Below are positions 31,659 to 43,008 of a DNA stretch of 64,000 nt, piece by piece; position 1 is the first letter of the stretch; each line of letters starts with the position of its first letter. Where the stretch lies: NCBI GenBank assembly GCA_031282355.1, contig JAITDW010000003.1, forward strand, positions 215,482-279,481, in the 5' to 3' direction. Both the position numbers and the translations under genes were made by a program. Origin of the DNA: Candidatus Endomicrobiellum neotermitis. Its GTDB lineage: Bacteria; Elusimicrobiota; Endomicrobiia; Endomicrobiales; Endomicrobiaceae. The notes under the pieces were generated by a model. It made no database searches. It saw nothing but the letters and a program-made list of their open reading frames with translations, and had not been told where the DNA came from.

Positions 31659-32426
31659 CTATAACGGTCTCTTTTCAGGTATACCTTTTTTACGTGGAAA
31701 TTGCATTGGAGTGTTTTCGTATTTTTTAAAAATGAGAATGCAGTAGTCAAGTTCACGTCCTGGTAAATTATAGAAAATTTTTTGCTCTAGTTTTATTTTT
31801 AATTTTTTCATAGCATTGCTAATTGATGGAACTCCATTTTCATTGTTCTCTGCTAGTTGTTTTGTTTTGTGTATGATAAAAAAGCCGTTAATTTTTAAAA
31901 GAGGTATTGCAAATTCAAGATTAGATGAAAAATTACTTACAGCTCTTGATAACACGAAATCATATTGTTGTCTATGTATTTTATTTTGTCCTATGTCTTC
32001 GGCTCTTTCGTTCAGTATTGTTATATCAAGCCCAAGTCTTGTTTTCATGTTTTTAAGAAATTCGCATTTTTTCTTAATAGATTCAATTAATGTTAATTTT
32101 ATATTAGATAATATAATTTTAACCGGTATTCCTGGCATCCCAACTCCAGTACCAATATCTGCAACTTTAAAACCCCATGTATTATGATGATAATAATGCT
32201 GCTCTATAATATCTATTATGACTTTTGCACTATAAAGTGAATCACAAAAATGCCTGTATATTAAATCTGTATCATCTTTAAATGAAATAAGATTGATTAT
32301 ATTATTCCACTCGTTGATTTCATTAAAATACACTTCAAATTTTTCTAACATTTTATTTGAAAAACAACGAAAAATATTTTTTTGAACGTAATTTTGAAAA
32401 TCATAAAATAATCTTTTATTTTTCAT
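31659..32426 (-). CDS. rsmG: 16S rRNA (guanine-527-N7)-methyltransferase
   Basis: FNEINEWNNIINL, RHFCDSLYS, ADIGTGVGMPGIPVKI, FVLSRAVSN. Confidence 0.93.
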   Translation of the reverse strand: MKNKRLFYDFQNYVQKNIFRCFSNKMLEKFEVYFNEINEWNNIINLISFKDDTDLIYRHFCDSLYSAKVIIDIIEQHYYHHNTWGFKVADIGTGVGMPGIPVKIILSNIKLTLIESIKKKCEFLKNMKTRLGLDITILNERAEDIGQNKIHRQQYDFVLSRAVSNFSSNLEFAIPLLKINGFFIIHKTKQLAENNENGVPSISNAMKKLKIKLEQKIFYNLPGRELDYCILIFKKYENTPMQFPRKKGIPEKRPL

Positions 32427-34192
32427 TATTTTATTTTTTTTTGTTTTTCGATATAAATCATTAATATTGCAATATCAGATGGTTTTATCGCATGTATTCT
32501 TGAAGCTTGTCCTATAGTTTGAGGATGCACTTTAGAAAGTCTTTGTTTCGTCTCTGTAGAAATGGATTCTAATTTATTGTAATCAAAGTCCTTAGGAATC
32601 TTTTTGTTTTCGTTTTTTTTTATTTTATTTGTCATTTTAGATTGAATTTCAATATAGCCTTCATATTTTTTGTAAATATTAATTTCTTCCATTGCTTTTT
32701 CAACAGACCAAGGAGATAATTCATCATTTGATGGCATATCAGTTATGTTATTTTTATAAATATTTACAAGTGTTTTTTTGTATAGTTCAAATTTTTTAAA
32801 CACTACATCTGATATAAGTCCTATAGAACGTCCTATGCTCATAAGCCTTAAGTCAGCATTGTCATTCCTTATGGAAAGTCTACATTCTGCTCTTGAGGTA
32901 AACATTCTATAAGGTTCATCAACACCTTTTGTAGTTATATCATCTATAAGTACTCCAATATACGATTCATCTCGTCTAAGAATAAGAGGATCCTTTTTGA
33001 GAATTTTGAGACAAGCATTTACACCAGCAACGAATCCTTGTGAAGCTGCTTCTTCGTAACCTGTTGTTCCATTAATTTGTCCCCCCAAAAAAAGGTTTTC
33101 TATATTTTTAGTTTCCAAAGTATTTTTTATTTGTAATGGGTTAGAATAATCATACTCTATTGCGTATCCGTATCTTATTATTTTTGCGTTTTCAAGACCA
33201 TTGATCGAATTTATCATTTGTTGTTGTATATTAAATGGGAGTCCAGTATAGAGTCCATTTAAATAAATTTCATTAGTGTTATAACCTTCTGGTTCTATAA
33301 ATATGCGATGACTTATTTTTTGTGGATATCGTTCTATTTTTTCTTCTATTGAAGGACAATATCTGGGACTTTTACTGCCAACTTCTCCTATGTAAATAGA
33401 TGAAAGTTCTAAATTATCACTAACTATTTTATGTGTCATTACGTTAGTATGAGTAATCCAGCAAGGAAGTTGTCTCAAATTTTTTCTCCATTTTTTAACA
33501 TCTGTGAAATGAGAGAACGGATCTGGTGTTTCATCTCCAGTGGACTCAATCATTTTTGAATAGTCTGCTGAGATACTATTAATTCTCGCAGTTGTAGTTG
33601 TTTTAAATCTTTCAAGAATTAATCCACAGTCTTCAGTAAGTGATTTCGAAAGATAAGAAGCTTGTTTTTCATTGAATCTACCTCCGTCGAAACTTGCCTT
33701 ACCAAGATGTATTGTACCTCTTAAAAAGGTTCCTGTAGTTACAATAACTATACTTGTGTTTATTATTTCACCTGTAAGTATCTTTACTCCACAAATTTTT
33801 TTATTTTTGACTACTAAAGCTATAACTTCTGACTGAAGTATATCAAGATTTTGCTGGTTTTGTATAGACTTTGACATTAAAACAGAATAAAGTTCTTTGT
33901 CACATTGAGCTCTTGGTGACCAAACTGCCGGACCTTTAGAACTATTTAACATTTTAAATTGTAAACCAGAGCAATCTGTTATATGTCCTATTTCACCACC
34001 CATAGCATCAATTTCCCTTACCATTTGTCCTTTTGCGATACCTCCTACAGCTGGATTACATGCCATTCTTGCTATTGAATCCACATTTAATGTTATTATA
34101 AGTGTTTTTAACCCTATTTTAGCGCATACTAATGAAGCTTCACAACCAGCATGTCCTGCTCCTATGACTATTACTTGATATATTTTTTTCAT
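32426..34192 (-). CDS. mnmG: tRNA uridine-5-carboxymethylaminomethyl modification enzyme
   Basis: VIVIGAGHAGCEASLVCAK, NPAVGGIAKGQMVREIDAMGGEIG, CPSIEEKIERYP, GGQINGTTGYEEAASQG. Confidence 0.97.
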   Translation of the reverse strand: MKKIYQVIVIGAGHAGCEASLVCAKIGLKTLIITLNVDSIARMACNPAVGGIAKGQMVREIDAMGGEIGHITDCSGLQFKMLNSSKGPAVWSPRAQCDKELYSVLMSKSIQNQQNLDILQSEVIALVVKNKKICGVKILTGEIINTSIVIVTTGTFLRGTIHLGKASFDGGRFNEKQASYLSKSLTEDCGLILERFKTTTTARINSISADYSKMIESTGDETPDPFSHFTDVKKWRKNLRQLPCWITHTNVMTHKIVSDNLELSSIYIGEVGSKSPRYCPSIEEKIERYPQKISHRIFIEPEGYNTNEIYLNGLYTGLPFNIQQQMINSINGLENAKIIRYGYAIEYDYSNPLQIKNTLETKNIENLFLGGQINGTTGYEEAASQGFVAGVNACLKILKKDPLILRRDESYIGVLIDDITTKGVDEPYRMFTSRAECRLSIRNDNADLRLMSIGRSIGLISDVVFKKFELYKKTLVNIYKNNITDMPSNDELSPWSVEKAMEEINIYKKYEGYIEIQSKMTNKIKKNENKKIPKDFDYNKLESISTETKQRLSKVHPQTIGQASRIHAIKPSDIAILMIYIEKQKKIK

Positions 34193-34448
34193 TATATTAG
34201 TCCTCTAAAAAGCTTAATATTCATTGTAAAAGAGTATATTAAAAAAAATAAAAGAAACACAAGTAATCACACATAATTATAACAACAGGAATTAATAAGT
34301 GAAAAAATTGCAATTAAGAAATACGTAAACTCTAAGAAAATGTTATAATAAAAAATATTAAAGTTGACAAAATACTTTTAAAAAAGTAAAAGTAACGAGC
34401 ATATTTGGTTTCCGTATAATGTTAATTAGATAGCGAATAAGGGTAAAA

Positions 34449-35090
34449 ATGCTAGGGTTTGTGTGTGTTGCATTGCTATATGTCATAGTTTTATTTTTTT
34501 CAACCGTAGTGCATGAAGCAGCACATGCATATATCGCTTATTTGAGAGGTGATGATACTGCAAAGAATGCTGGACGTATTAGTTTGAATCCGATGCTGCA
34601 TTTAGATCCATTCGGAAGCGTGCTGCTTCCGTTTATTTTGTGTATTCTAAAAACTCCGATTATATTCGCGTTGGCAAAACCAGTCCCAATAAATTATAGA
34701 AAGTTAAAGAGTCCCAAAATAGACATTTCACTTATTGCAGCTGCTGGACCAATAGCAAATATATTACTTTGTGCTTTGTCAGTATTAATTATAAATATTA
34801 TAAGAACATTTAACATTTTTAAATCTAATTTCGGTAGTACAATAGAACTTTTTTTATATGTAATGTTTACTGTAAATATTGTTCTTGTGATTATTAATCT
34901 TATACCTATTCCACCTCTTGATGGTTCAAAAATTGTAACGTGTGTTCTACCAAAAAAAATCACAATGAGATACTTAAACTTGAATCCTTATATTTATTTA
35001 ACAGTATTATTTTTAATAGCTTCGTCAAAAATTATATCAAGATTTATGTTACATATTTTGTTATTGTGCGGTAATTTTTTTTATAAATAG
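34449..35090 (+). CDS. site-2 protease family (M50) membrane metalloprotease
   Basis: VHEAAHAYIAY (HExxH), GRISLNPMLHLDPFGS, LIPIPPLDGSK. Confidence 0.92.
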   Translation: MLGFVCVALLYVIVLFFSTVVHEAAHAYIAYLRGDDTAKNAGRISLNPMLHLDPFGSVLLPFILCILKTPIIFALAKPVPINYRKLKSPKIDISLIAAAGPIANILLCALSVLIINIIRTFNIFKSNFGSTIELFLYVMFTVNIVLVIINLIPIPPLDGSKIVTCVLPKKITMRYLNLNPYIYLTVLFLIASSKIISRFMLHILLLCGNFFYK

Positions 35091-35257
35091 ATAGTAATAA
35101 ACTTTTTTTACTATGTTGTTAGTAGTTTTTGTTATATTAATAATTTATTATAGAGTAGTGCTATTTCAAAGAGATTATTTGATTTAAATTTTTAAGTAAA
35201 TTTTTTAAGCTATTGACGTTTATACAATGATTGCAACGCTATTAGATAACGTATGTA

Positions 35258-36253
35258 ATGGAGAAAAATATAGTGCGTAAGAGAGTTTTATCTGGAATGC
35301 GTCCAACTGGTAGACTTCATTTAGGTCATTATTTTGGGGCTTTACACAATTGGATTAATTTTCAACACGATTATGAATGTTATTATATGTCTGCAGATTG
35401 GCATGCTTTAACTACAAATTATGTTAATACATCAGAAATTGATAAAAATACTTTAGAAATGATTGCGGATTGGATTGCTGTAGGAATAGATCCTCAGAAA
35501 AGTACGTTATTTAAACAATCAAAAATATTACAACACAGCGAACTGTTTTTAATACTCTCAATGATAACTCCTTTACGCTGGCTTCAAAGATGCTCTACAT
35601 ATAAAAAACAAATAAATGAAGATAGGAATGAGAATTTAAACGGCTATGGATTTTTGGGGTATCCAGTTTTACAGGCTGCAGATATCTTACTATATAAAGC
35701 TCATATTATTCCTGTAGGTAAAGACCAACTTTCACATTTAGAATTTACGCGTGAGATAATGAGAAGATTTAATAATTTTTATGGAAAAATATTCGTTATT
35801 GAACCTAAAGAAGCTCTTACAAAAATTGCAAGAGTTCCAGGGTTAGATGGAAGAAAAATGTCAAAATCGTACAATAACTCAATTTTACTTGGTGAAAATA
35901 ATGATATTTTAAAAAATAAAGTTAAAAGTATGTTTACAGATCCTCTAAAAATTAGAAAAAATACTCCAGGGCATCCTGAAAATTGTGTGGTATTTGGATT
36001 TTATAAAATTCTTGATTTTAAGTGCTCTAAAAAAAGAAGTGAAGAATGTAAAATTGGGATGATAGGGTGTGTTGTATGTAAAAGTGAACTAGTAGAAATA
36101 CTCACTGAATTCATGGCTCCTTTAACTAATGAAAGAAAAAAATTGATTTCTGATAAAGCATATTTAGATGAAATTTTGAAAAAAGGGTGTCAAAAAGCTA
36201 CAGAAATTGCAAGCGAAACAATGAAGGAAATCCATGAAGCTCTAAAATTTTAG
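35258..36253 (+). CDS. trpS: tryptophanyl-tRNA synthetase
   Basis: SGMRPTGRLHLGHYFGAL, YPVLQAADILLY, VGKDQLSHLEFTR, GRKMSKSYNN; internal Cys cluster. Confidence 0.97.
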   Translation: MEKNIVRKRVLSGMRPTGRLHLGHYFGALHNWINFQHDYECYYMSADWHALTTNYVNTSEIDKNTLEMIADWIAVGIDPQKSTLFKQSKILQHSELFLILSMITPLRWLQRCSTYKKQINEDRNENLNGYGFLGYPVLQAADILLYKAHIIPVGKDQLSHLEFTREIMRRFNNFYGKIFVIEPKEALTKIARVPGLDGRKMSKSYNNSILLGENNDILKNKVKSMFTDPLKIRKNTPGHPENCVVFGFYKILDFKCSKKRSEECKIGMIGCVVCKSELVEILTEFMAPLTNERKKLISDKAYLDEILKKGCQKATEIASETMKEIHEALKF

Positions 36254-36329
36254 TACATGAAAAAAAACTTGTAAGGTAATTAAAATACAAAAAATTATGA
36301 TGGTAAATATCCTTTAATAGAAGACTAAA

Positions 36330-36839
36330 ATGAAAAAAGTAGTATTTATAACAGCTCCTGTAGCATTTAGAGATGAAGAGTATTATAAACCTAAAGATAT
36401 TTTCGAAAATGCTTGTGTTGAAGTAATAACTGCAAGTGTAAAAATTGGAGAACTTATAGGAAGATTTGGGTATAAGACAATAAGTACAATTTTGATTCAA
36501 AATATCAATATTGACAATTTTAATGCAATAGTATATATTGGCGGAAATGGAGCCAATATATTTTTTAATAATCATTATGCTTTAAAGTTAGCTAATGATT
36601 TTTTTAAGCACGATAAGGTTATTGCTTCCATATGTATAGCAAGTGTAGTCCTTGCAAATTCTGGTATTTTAAATGGTAAAAGAGCAACTGTTTTCAGTGA
36701 TGGTAAAGAAATTTTAATAAAAAAAGGAGCTCTATATACAGGAAATCGCTTGGAAATCGATAAAAATATTATAACTGCAAATGGTCCTGAAGTTGCAGAA
36801 GATTTTGGTAAGGCTATTTTGAGTGCAATAAGTGATTAG
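36330..36839 (+). CDS. DJ-1/PfpI family protein
   Basis: KKVVFITAPVAFRDEEYYKP, IYIGGNGA, VIASICIASVVLANSGIL nucleophile elbow, NIITANGPEVAEDFG. Confidence 0.88.
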   Translation: MKKVVFITAPVAFRDEEYYKPKDIFENACVEVITASVKIGELIGRFGYKTISTILIQNINIDNFNAIVYIGGNGANIFFNNHYALKLANDFFKHDKVIASICIASVVLANSGILNGKRATVFSDGKEILIKKGALYTGNRLEIDKNIITANGPEVAEDFGKAILSAISD

Positions 36840-36933
36840 TTTTTTTCAAAATTTTTCTTTTTTGTAGTTGAATTTAATCTTGTTATTAATAGAAAAAATA
36901 CCAACTGTTTTTAAAATTTGTTTTTTAATAAGC

Positions 36934-37671
36934 TTATAATTTATTCTTGATCATTCCGAGTGGAAAACATTTAATAAACTTTTCGTCAATCCATTTTATT
37001 GCTTCGATAGGAGTCATACTCCAATCTGTGGGACAGCTTGAAAGAATTTCTACCATAGAAAATCCCATTTTATTAATTTGACATTGAAAAGCTTTTTTTA
37101 TCGCTTGTTTAGCTTTAACTATGTTTAGTGGGTTATGTATCGAAACCCTTTCAAGATAAGTTGTTCCTTCTAATATTGCAAGAATTTCGCAAAGTTTTAT
37201 AGGATATCCTTCTTTTTTTGGATCTCTGCCAAAAGGTGTTGTTTTTGTTACTTGTCCTATTAGTGTTGTTGGAGCCATTTGTCCTCCAGTCATTCCATAA
37301 TTTGCATTATTAACAAATATGACCGTTATGTTTTCACTTCTGTTTGCTGCATGTATAATTTCTGCTATTCCTATTGCAGCTATATCACCATCTCCTTGGT
37401 AAGTAAATACAAATTTATCATAATTTGTTCTTTTTATTCCTGTTGCCACTGCAGGTGCTCTCCCGTGCGGAGCTTCTGTAATGTCGAAATTAAAATAATC
37501 ACTTGTAAAAACAGCGCAACCTACAGGAGCTACTGCTATAGTACTTTCTCTTAATTTTAATTCATCAATGCATTCAGCAACAAGTCTGTGGACTATGCCA
37601 TGACCACATCCTGGACAGTAAGAAAAAACTACAGATTTTAAACTTTTAGGTTTTGAAAATACTTTCCTCAT
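36934..37671 (-). CDS. 2-oxoacid:ferredoxin oxidoreductase beta subunit (TPP-binding)
   Basis: YCPGCGHGIVHRL, HGRAPAVATGIKR, YQGDGDIAAIGIAE, NNANYGMTGGQMAPTT. Confidence 0.93.
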   Translation of the reverse strand: MRKVFSKPKSLKSVVFSYCPGCGHGIVHRLVAECIDELKLRESTIAVAPVGCAVFTSDYFNFDITEAPHGRAPAVATGIKRTNYDKFVFTYQGDGDIAAIGIAEIIHAANRSENITVIFVNNANYGMTGGQMAPTTLIGQVTKTTPFGRDPKKEGYPIKLCEILAILEGTTYLERVSIHNPLNIVKAKQAIKKAFQCQINKMGFSMVEILSSCPTDWSMTPIEAIKWIDEKFIKCFPLGMIKNKL

Positions 37672-37736
37672 ATATTGTTCCTTATTTTAATAACAATTTA
37701 AAATACACTTCTAATAAAGAAATATTTCATAAATAG

Positions 37737-38786
37737 TCAGTTTCGTAGTTTGTCTATTATTTCCATTTCGGTAATAATTCCGCCACCTGCTTTTCCCAAA
37801 AATCTAACATTTGATATCCCATTTACTGCAAGTTTAACGTCTTCAAGCATTTGTCCATGACTTAATTCAACAGATAGAAAATCTACTCCGGATTTTGCAA
37901 ACGAATTAATTATTTTATATGGGAACGGCCATAGAGTTTTTGGTCTTAAAAGTCCAACTTTAATACCATATTTTCTTGCAAGTTTTACAGCAGATTTTGC
38001 TATTCTTGATGAAATACCATAAGCAACTATTATTGTATCTGCATCTTCTACCATATATATTTCATATTTAACTTCATTTTTAGATATAAGTTCATACTTC
38101 TTCTGAAGTTCAATATTATATTTTTCTAAAGAACCCTCTTGCATAAATAAAGACTTGATTGACCTTGAAGTTCTAAATTTACAACCATTAAGTACCCATT
38201 CTCTATTATTACATGAAATTTTATTTTTTTTATTAGTTATTCTATTAAATTCTACAGGCTCCATAGTTTGTCCTATAATGCCATCTACAAGTATCATAAC
38301 TGGTATTTTATATTTTTCTGCTAAGTCAAAAGCATCATAAGATGTCTCGTACATTTCTTGCGATGAATTAGGAGCAAGTACAATTATTTTATAATCTCCA
38401 TGTCCACCACCTTTAACTGATTGAAAGTAATCTGACTGTGAACCCAAAATATTACCAAGCCCAGGGCCACCTCTTTGAACGTTTACTATGAGTGCTGGCA
38501 ATTGCATACTTGCCATATAAGATATTGTTTCCTGTTTTAACGATATTCCAGGAGAAGAGGATGATGTCATAGATCTCACACCAGTTACTGATGCTCCTAA
38601 AACCATATTTATTGCTGCGATTTCCGATTCAGCCTGTAAGAAAACTCTTTTAAGTTCTGGCATTTTTTTTGAAAGATACGTCGATATTTCATTTTGTGGA
38701 GTTATAGGATATCCAAAGTAAGATTTGAGACCTGCTGCAATAGCTCCTTCACATATAGCAACGTTACCTTTAATTAGCTTTTTCAT
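37737..38786 (-). CDS. 2-oxoacid:ferredoxin oxidoreductase alpha subunit (VorB-type)
   Basis: GNVAICEGAIAAGLKSYFGYPITPQNEISTYL, SSSSPGISLKQE, VQRGGPGLG. Confidence 0.92.
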   Translation of the reverse strand: MKKLIKGNVAICEGAIAAGLKSYFGYPITPQNEISTYLSKKMPELKRVFLQAESEIAAINMVLGASVTGVRSMTSSSSPGISLKQETISYMASMQLPALIVNVQRGGPGLGNILGSQSDYFQSVKGGGHGDYKIIVLAPNSSQEMYETSYDAFDLAEKYKIPVMILVDGIIGQTMEPVEFNRITNKKNKISCNNREWVLNGCKFRTSRSIKSLFMQEGSLEKYNIELQKKYELISKNEVKYEIYMVEDADTIIVAYGISSRIAKSAVKLARKYGIKVGLLRPKTLWPFPYKIINSFAKSGVDFLSVELSHGQMLEDVKLAVNGISNVRFLGKAGGGIITEMEIIDKLRN

Positions 38787-38982
38787 AAATTTTTATGCAA
38801 ATATCAGGACATACCATATAACAAAAACTGCACCCTGTACATGCATCTTTTTTTATCATGACAGCCCAATGATAACCTATTTTATTAAATTGTTTTGAGT
38901 ATGATATACACTGCTTTGGACAAGCTTGTATACATAATCCACATCCTTTACACTTTTTTGAATTAATTATAACTATAAACAC
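38770..38982 (-). CDS. 2x[4Fe-4S] ferredoxin subunit of 2-oxoacid oxidoreductase
   Basis: CKGCGLCIQACPKQC and CTGCSFCYMVCPDIC; overlaps the alpha subunit start; GTG start. Confidence 0.9.
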   Translation of the reverse strand: MFIVIINSKKCKGCGLCIQACPKQCISYSKQFNKIGYHWAVMIKKDACTGCSFCYMVCPDICIKIYEKAN

Positions 38983-39170
38983 AGTCTAATATTTTATATT
39001 TTTTTGGTAAATAAAGTCAATTTGTGTAATAATTAATGTTCATAAATTGTATAATTTTGGTGATATAATAAGAAATGTGATATAAAAATGGGCTGTTTAA
39101 ATCGAAAAATCAGTTTTATCTGATATTTTATGCTGTATGCTTATATTTCAAATTATTGCTTTATAAATTT

Positions 39171-41678
39171 ATGAACAAATTATCGTATGAAATTGATAGA
39201 ATACTACGCTTAGTACAAAAACCTGCAAGATATATAAATAATGAATTAAACTCATATCCTGCTGACATGTCTGCAGATTTTTCTATAGTTTTATGTTTCC
39301 CTGATTTGTATGAGATAGGTGCTTCTAATCTTGGTCTTGAAATACTTTACCATTTGATTAATGAGAAAAAACTTGCTCGTTGTGAGAGAGTATTTGCTCC
39401 AGATAATGATTTAGAATTATTACTGAGAAAAACTGGTATCAATTTATTTTCATTAGAATCAAATAGTAGTTTAAAAAGTTTTGATATTTTAGGTTTTACA
39501 GTCCAATGTGAACTTGTTGCAACTAATATTGTCAATATATTAAACTTATCTGGTATTCCTATATTTTCAAAAAATAGAAAAAATAATGATCCTTTGGTAA
39601 TTGCTGGTGGACCAGCATTGACTAATCCTGAACCTTTGTGCGATTTTTTTGACTTATTTGTTTTAGGAGATGGTGAGGAAACAATAGAAGAAATAATAAA
39701 AATACATAAAAAATCTAAAAAAGATAACATCTCAAGGTTTGATATGTTGAAAAATTTACTTAATGTGAATGGGATATACATCCCATCATTTTATGATGTT
39801 AAGTACAATAGTGATAATACAATAAAATCTGTAACTCCATTGTTCAAAGATGTACCTTATACTGTCAATAAAAGAAGAAGTTTAAATCTTGATGTTATAT
39901 ACTCACCAGAAAAAAAAATAGTTCCTTTCGTGAATACTATTCATAATAGATTAAATGTTGAAATTACTAGGGGATGTCTTGGACAATGTCGTTTTTGTCA
40001 AGCAGCAAAATATTATTACCCATGGAGACAAAAATCTCCTAAAAAATTAATTGATATTATAAAAAGTGGTGTAGAATCTACAGGGTTTGAAGAGATTTCA
40101 TTTTCATCACTTTCATGCAGTGATTATGAGCATTTAGATGAATTGTTAGCAGAAATAAATAAAGTATATGATAAAACTAATTTAAACATTTCGATTCCTT
40201 CTCTAAGATGTAATGAACGTTCTCTTCAAATTGCTAAATATATAAGTAGTAAAAAAAAACCAACACTCACTTTTGCTCCAGAAGCAGGTACTGAAAGAAT
40301 GCGTAATGTGATAGGAAAATATCTTTCAGAAAAGCAAATAATTAAAACATTACTTTCAGCAAATGCAATGGGTTGGAAAATAATAAAGCTTTATTTTATG
40401 ATAGGACTTCCTACAGAAACTGACGAAGATATATTTGGTATAAAAAATCTTATAGAACTCATAAGAAAAGAATCTAAAAATTTAAATTTTAATATTACAA
40501 TCTCACCTTTTATTCCAAAAGCGCAGACAGCATTTCAATGGGTACCAATGGAAAGTGTTCATGAATTAAAAAGGAAAACAATTTTGTTAAATAAAATACT
40601 TCCAGCAAAAATTACAACACATAACTACGAATCAAGCATTTTGGAAGCTTTGATTGCCAAAGGTGACAGAAAGATTTCACTTCTTATTTACAGAGCGTGG
40701 CAAAAAGGTGCAAGATTTGACCAATGGGCTGATAGGTTTTTTAATAATATATGGAATGATGTTATTGCTGAAAATAAAATTGATTTAAATTTTTATATAT
40801 ACAGGAATATAAAATCTGATGAAATGCTACCTTGGGAGCATTTAAATTTTGGGACGACGAAGGATGCGTTACGTGCCGAATACATTAAATCTTTAAACGA
40901 AGCTTCAAAATTTAAAAATTTTAATGTTAGTGGAGCTTCCCAAAATATAATTAAAAATATACTTCATACTGAAAAATTAGATATAAGCGTTAAAACTAGC
41001 AAAACATCCAATATTTTACCAGTGATGCGTTTAATATTTCGTTTTTCAAAGAATGACTCCGTCAAATTTGTATCTCATTTGCAACAAATAGAAGTATTCC
41101 GAAGAGCAATGAGACGCTCTGGGCTCCCAATAGCATTTACTGAAGGATTTAATTCGAAAGTTAAAGCATCCTATGGTCCACCGATTTCTATTGGTCAAGA
41201 AAGTTTAAGTGAATATATGGAGCTTTATTTTACACAAAAAATGAATATTGCAGATGTAAGACTTAAATTTTTGAATATTATACTACCAAAAGGATTTAAA
41301 TTGATTGATATAAAGAGAGTGCCATTAAATTTTCCAGCATTAGATACTTTACTGAACGTTTCAGAATATGAAATAAAAAATATAAATATTTCTCAAGAAG
41401 ACATTAATAATTTTTTATCACAAAACAAAATTTTAGTAGAAAGAACAAAAAAAAATAAAATTGTAGTAGTAGACGTTAAACCGCTAATAATATCCTTAAA
41501 AAATGAAGACAATACATTAAAATTGAAATTGCGCTTTGGTGCTGGGAAAACTATAAATCCTGAAATAATTTTTCAAAAATTATTGTTAGTTCAAAGAAAC
41601 TATGAAAAAACAACATATACCATAAAAAGGACTAATATGTACATTGAGATAAAAAATAAAGGAATTTATGAGCTATAA
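39171..41678 (+). CDS. radical SAM protein fused to DUF2344 (TIGR03960/TIGR03936-like)
   Basis: GCLGQCRFCQA (Cx3Cx2C), APEAGTERMRNVI, C-terminal RFSKNDSVKFVSHLQQIEVFRRAMRRSGLPIAFTEGFN; ATG at 39171 preferred over TTG at 39156. Confidence 0.9.
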   Translation: MNKLSYEIDRILRLVQKPARYINNELNSYPADMSADFSIVLCFPDLYEIGASNLGLEILYHLINEKKLARCERVFAPDNDLELLLRKTGINLFSLESNSSLKSFDILGFTVQCELVATNIVNILNLSGIPIFSKNRKNNDPLVIAGGPALTNPEPLCDFFDLFVLGDGEETIEEIIKIHKKSKKDNISRFDMLKNLLNVNGIYIPSFYDVKYNSDNTIKSVTPLFKDVPYTVNKRRSLNLDVIYSPEKKIVPFVNTIHNRLNVEITRGCLGQCRFCQAAKYYYPWRQKSPKKLIDIIKSGVESTGFEEISFSSLSCSDYEHLDELLAEINKVYDKTNLNISIPSLRCNERSLQIAKYISSKKKPTLTFAPEAGTERMRNVIGKYLSEKQIIKTLLSANAMGWKIIKLYFMIGLPTETDEDIFGIKNLIELIRKESKNLNFNITISPFIPKAQTAFQWVPMESVHELKRKTILLNKILPAKITTHNYESSILEALIAKGDRKISLLIYRAWQKGARFDQWADRFFNNIWNDVIAENKIDLNFYIYRNIKSDEMLPWEHLNFGTTKDALRAEYIKSLNEASKFKNFNVSGASQNIIKNILHTEKLDISVKTSKTSNILPVMRLIFRFSKNDSVKFVSHLQQIEVFRRAMRRSGLPIAFTEGFNSKVKASYGPPISIGQESLSEYMELYFTQKMNIADVRLKFLNIILPKGFKLIDIKRVPLNFPALDTLLNVSEYEIKNINISQEDINNFLSQNKILVERTKKNKIVVVDVKPLIISLKNEDNTLKLKLRFGAGKTINPEIIFQKLLLVQRNYEKTTYTIKRTNMYIEIKNKGIYEL

Positions 41679-41867
41679 AAATCAAAAATAATAGTAAAAA
41701 TGTGCTGCAAAAGTGTAAAATGTCTGTCAATATTTATGTGTCCTATTTTTTTGGATAGTTTTTAATAAATATTGTTCGTTACAGTACTAAATTTATTAAT
41801 TAAAAACAATCGTGTAAAAATGAATAAATTGCTTTAATGTGTTAAATCAGTTTTATTTGCGATATCG

Positions 41868-41896
41868 TTGACAAACATAATTGAATTTTATATCTT
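41868..41896 (+). promoter_or_regulatory. candidate sigma70-type promoter of gapA-pgk
   Basis: TTGACA (41868-41873), 17 nt spacer, TATCTT (41891-41896), upstream of the gapA ATG. Confidence 0.5.
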
Positions 41897-41898
41897 AG

Positions 41899-42945
<1,047 letters not shown>

Positions 42946-43008
42946 AAATTAATAAATGTATATTTAGATTGTTTTTTATTGGGGCGCAATATGAAAAAAA
43001 CACTTAGA

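Noticed and set aside
34364-34392. TTGACA promoter upstream of the M50 protease gene
   Set aside because: The hexamer at 17-nt spacing is TAAAAG, a poor -10; too weak to list
35091-35114. ATAGTAA...TTACTAT inverted repeat after the M50 protease gene
   Set aside because: AT-only-type short stem with 10-nt loop; could be a weak terminator but not distinguishable from chance
36198-36575. 125-aa minus-strand ORF across the trpS/DJ-1 junction
   Set aside because: Overlaps both well-supported genes; low-complexity Tyr/Ile/Phe composition; no family
39347-39781. 144-aa minus-strand ORF inside the radical SAM gene
   Set aside because: Antisense shadow frame of a conserved protein
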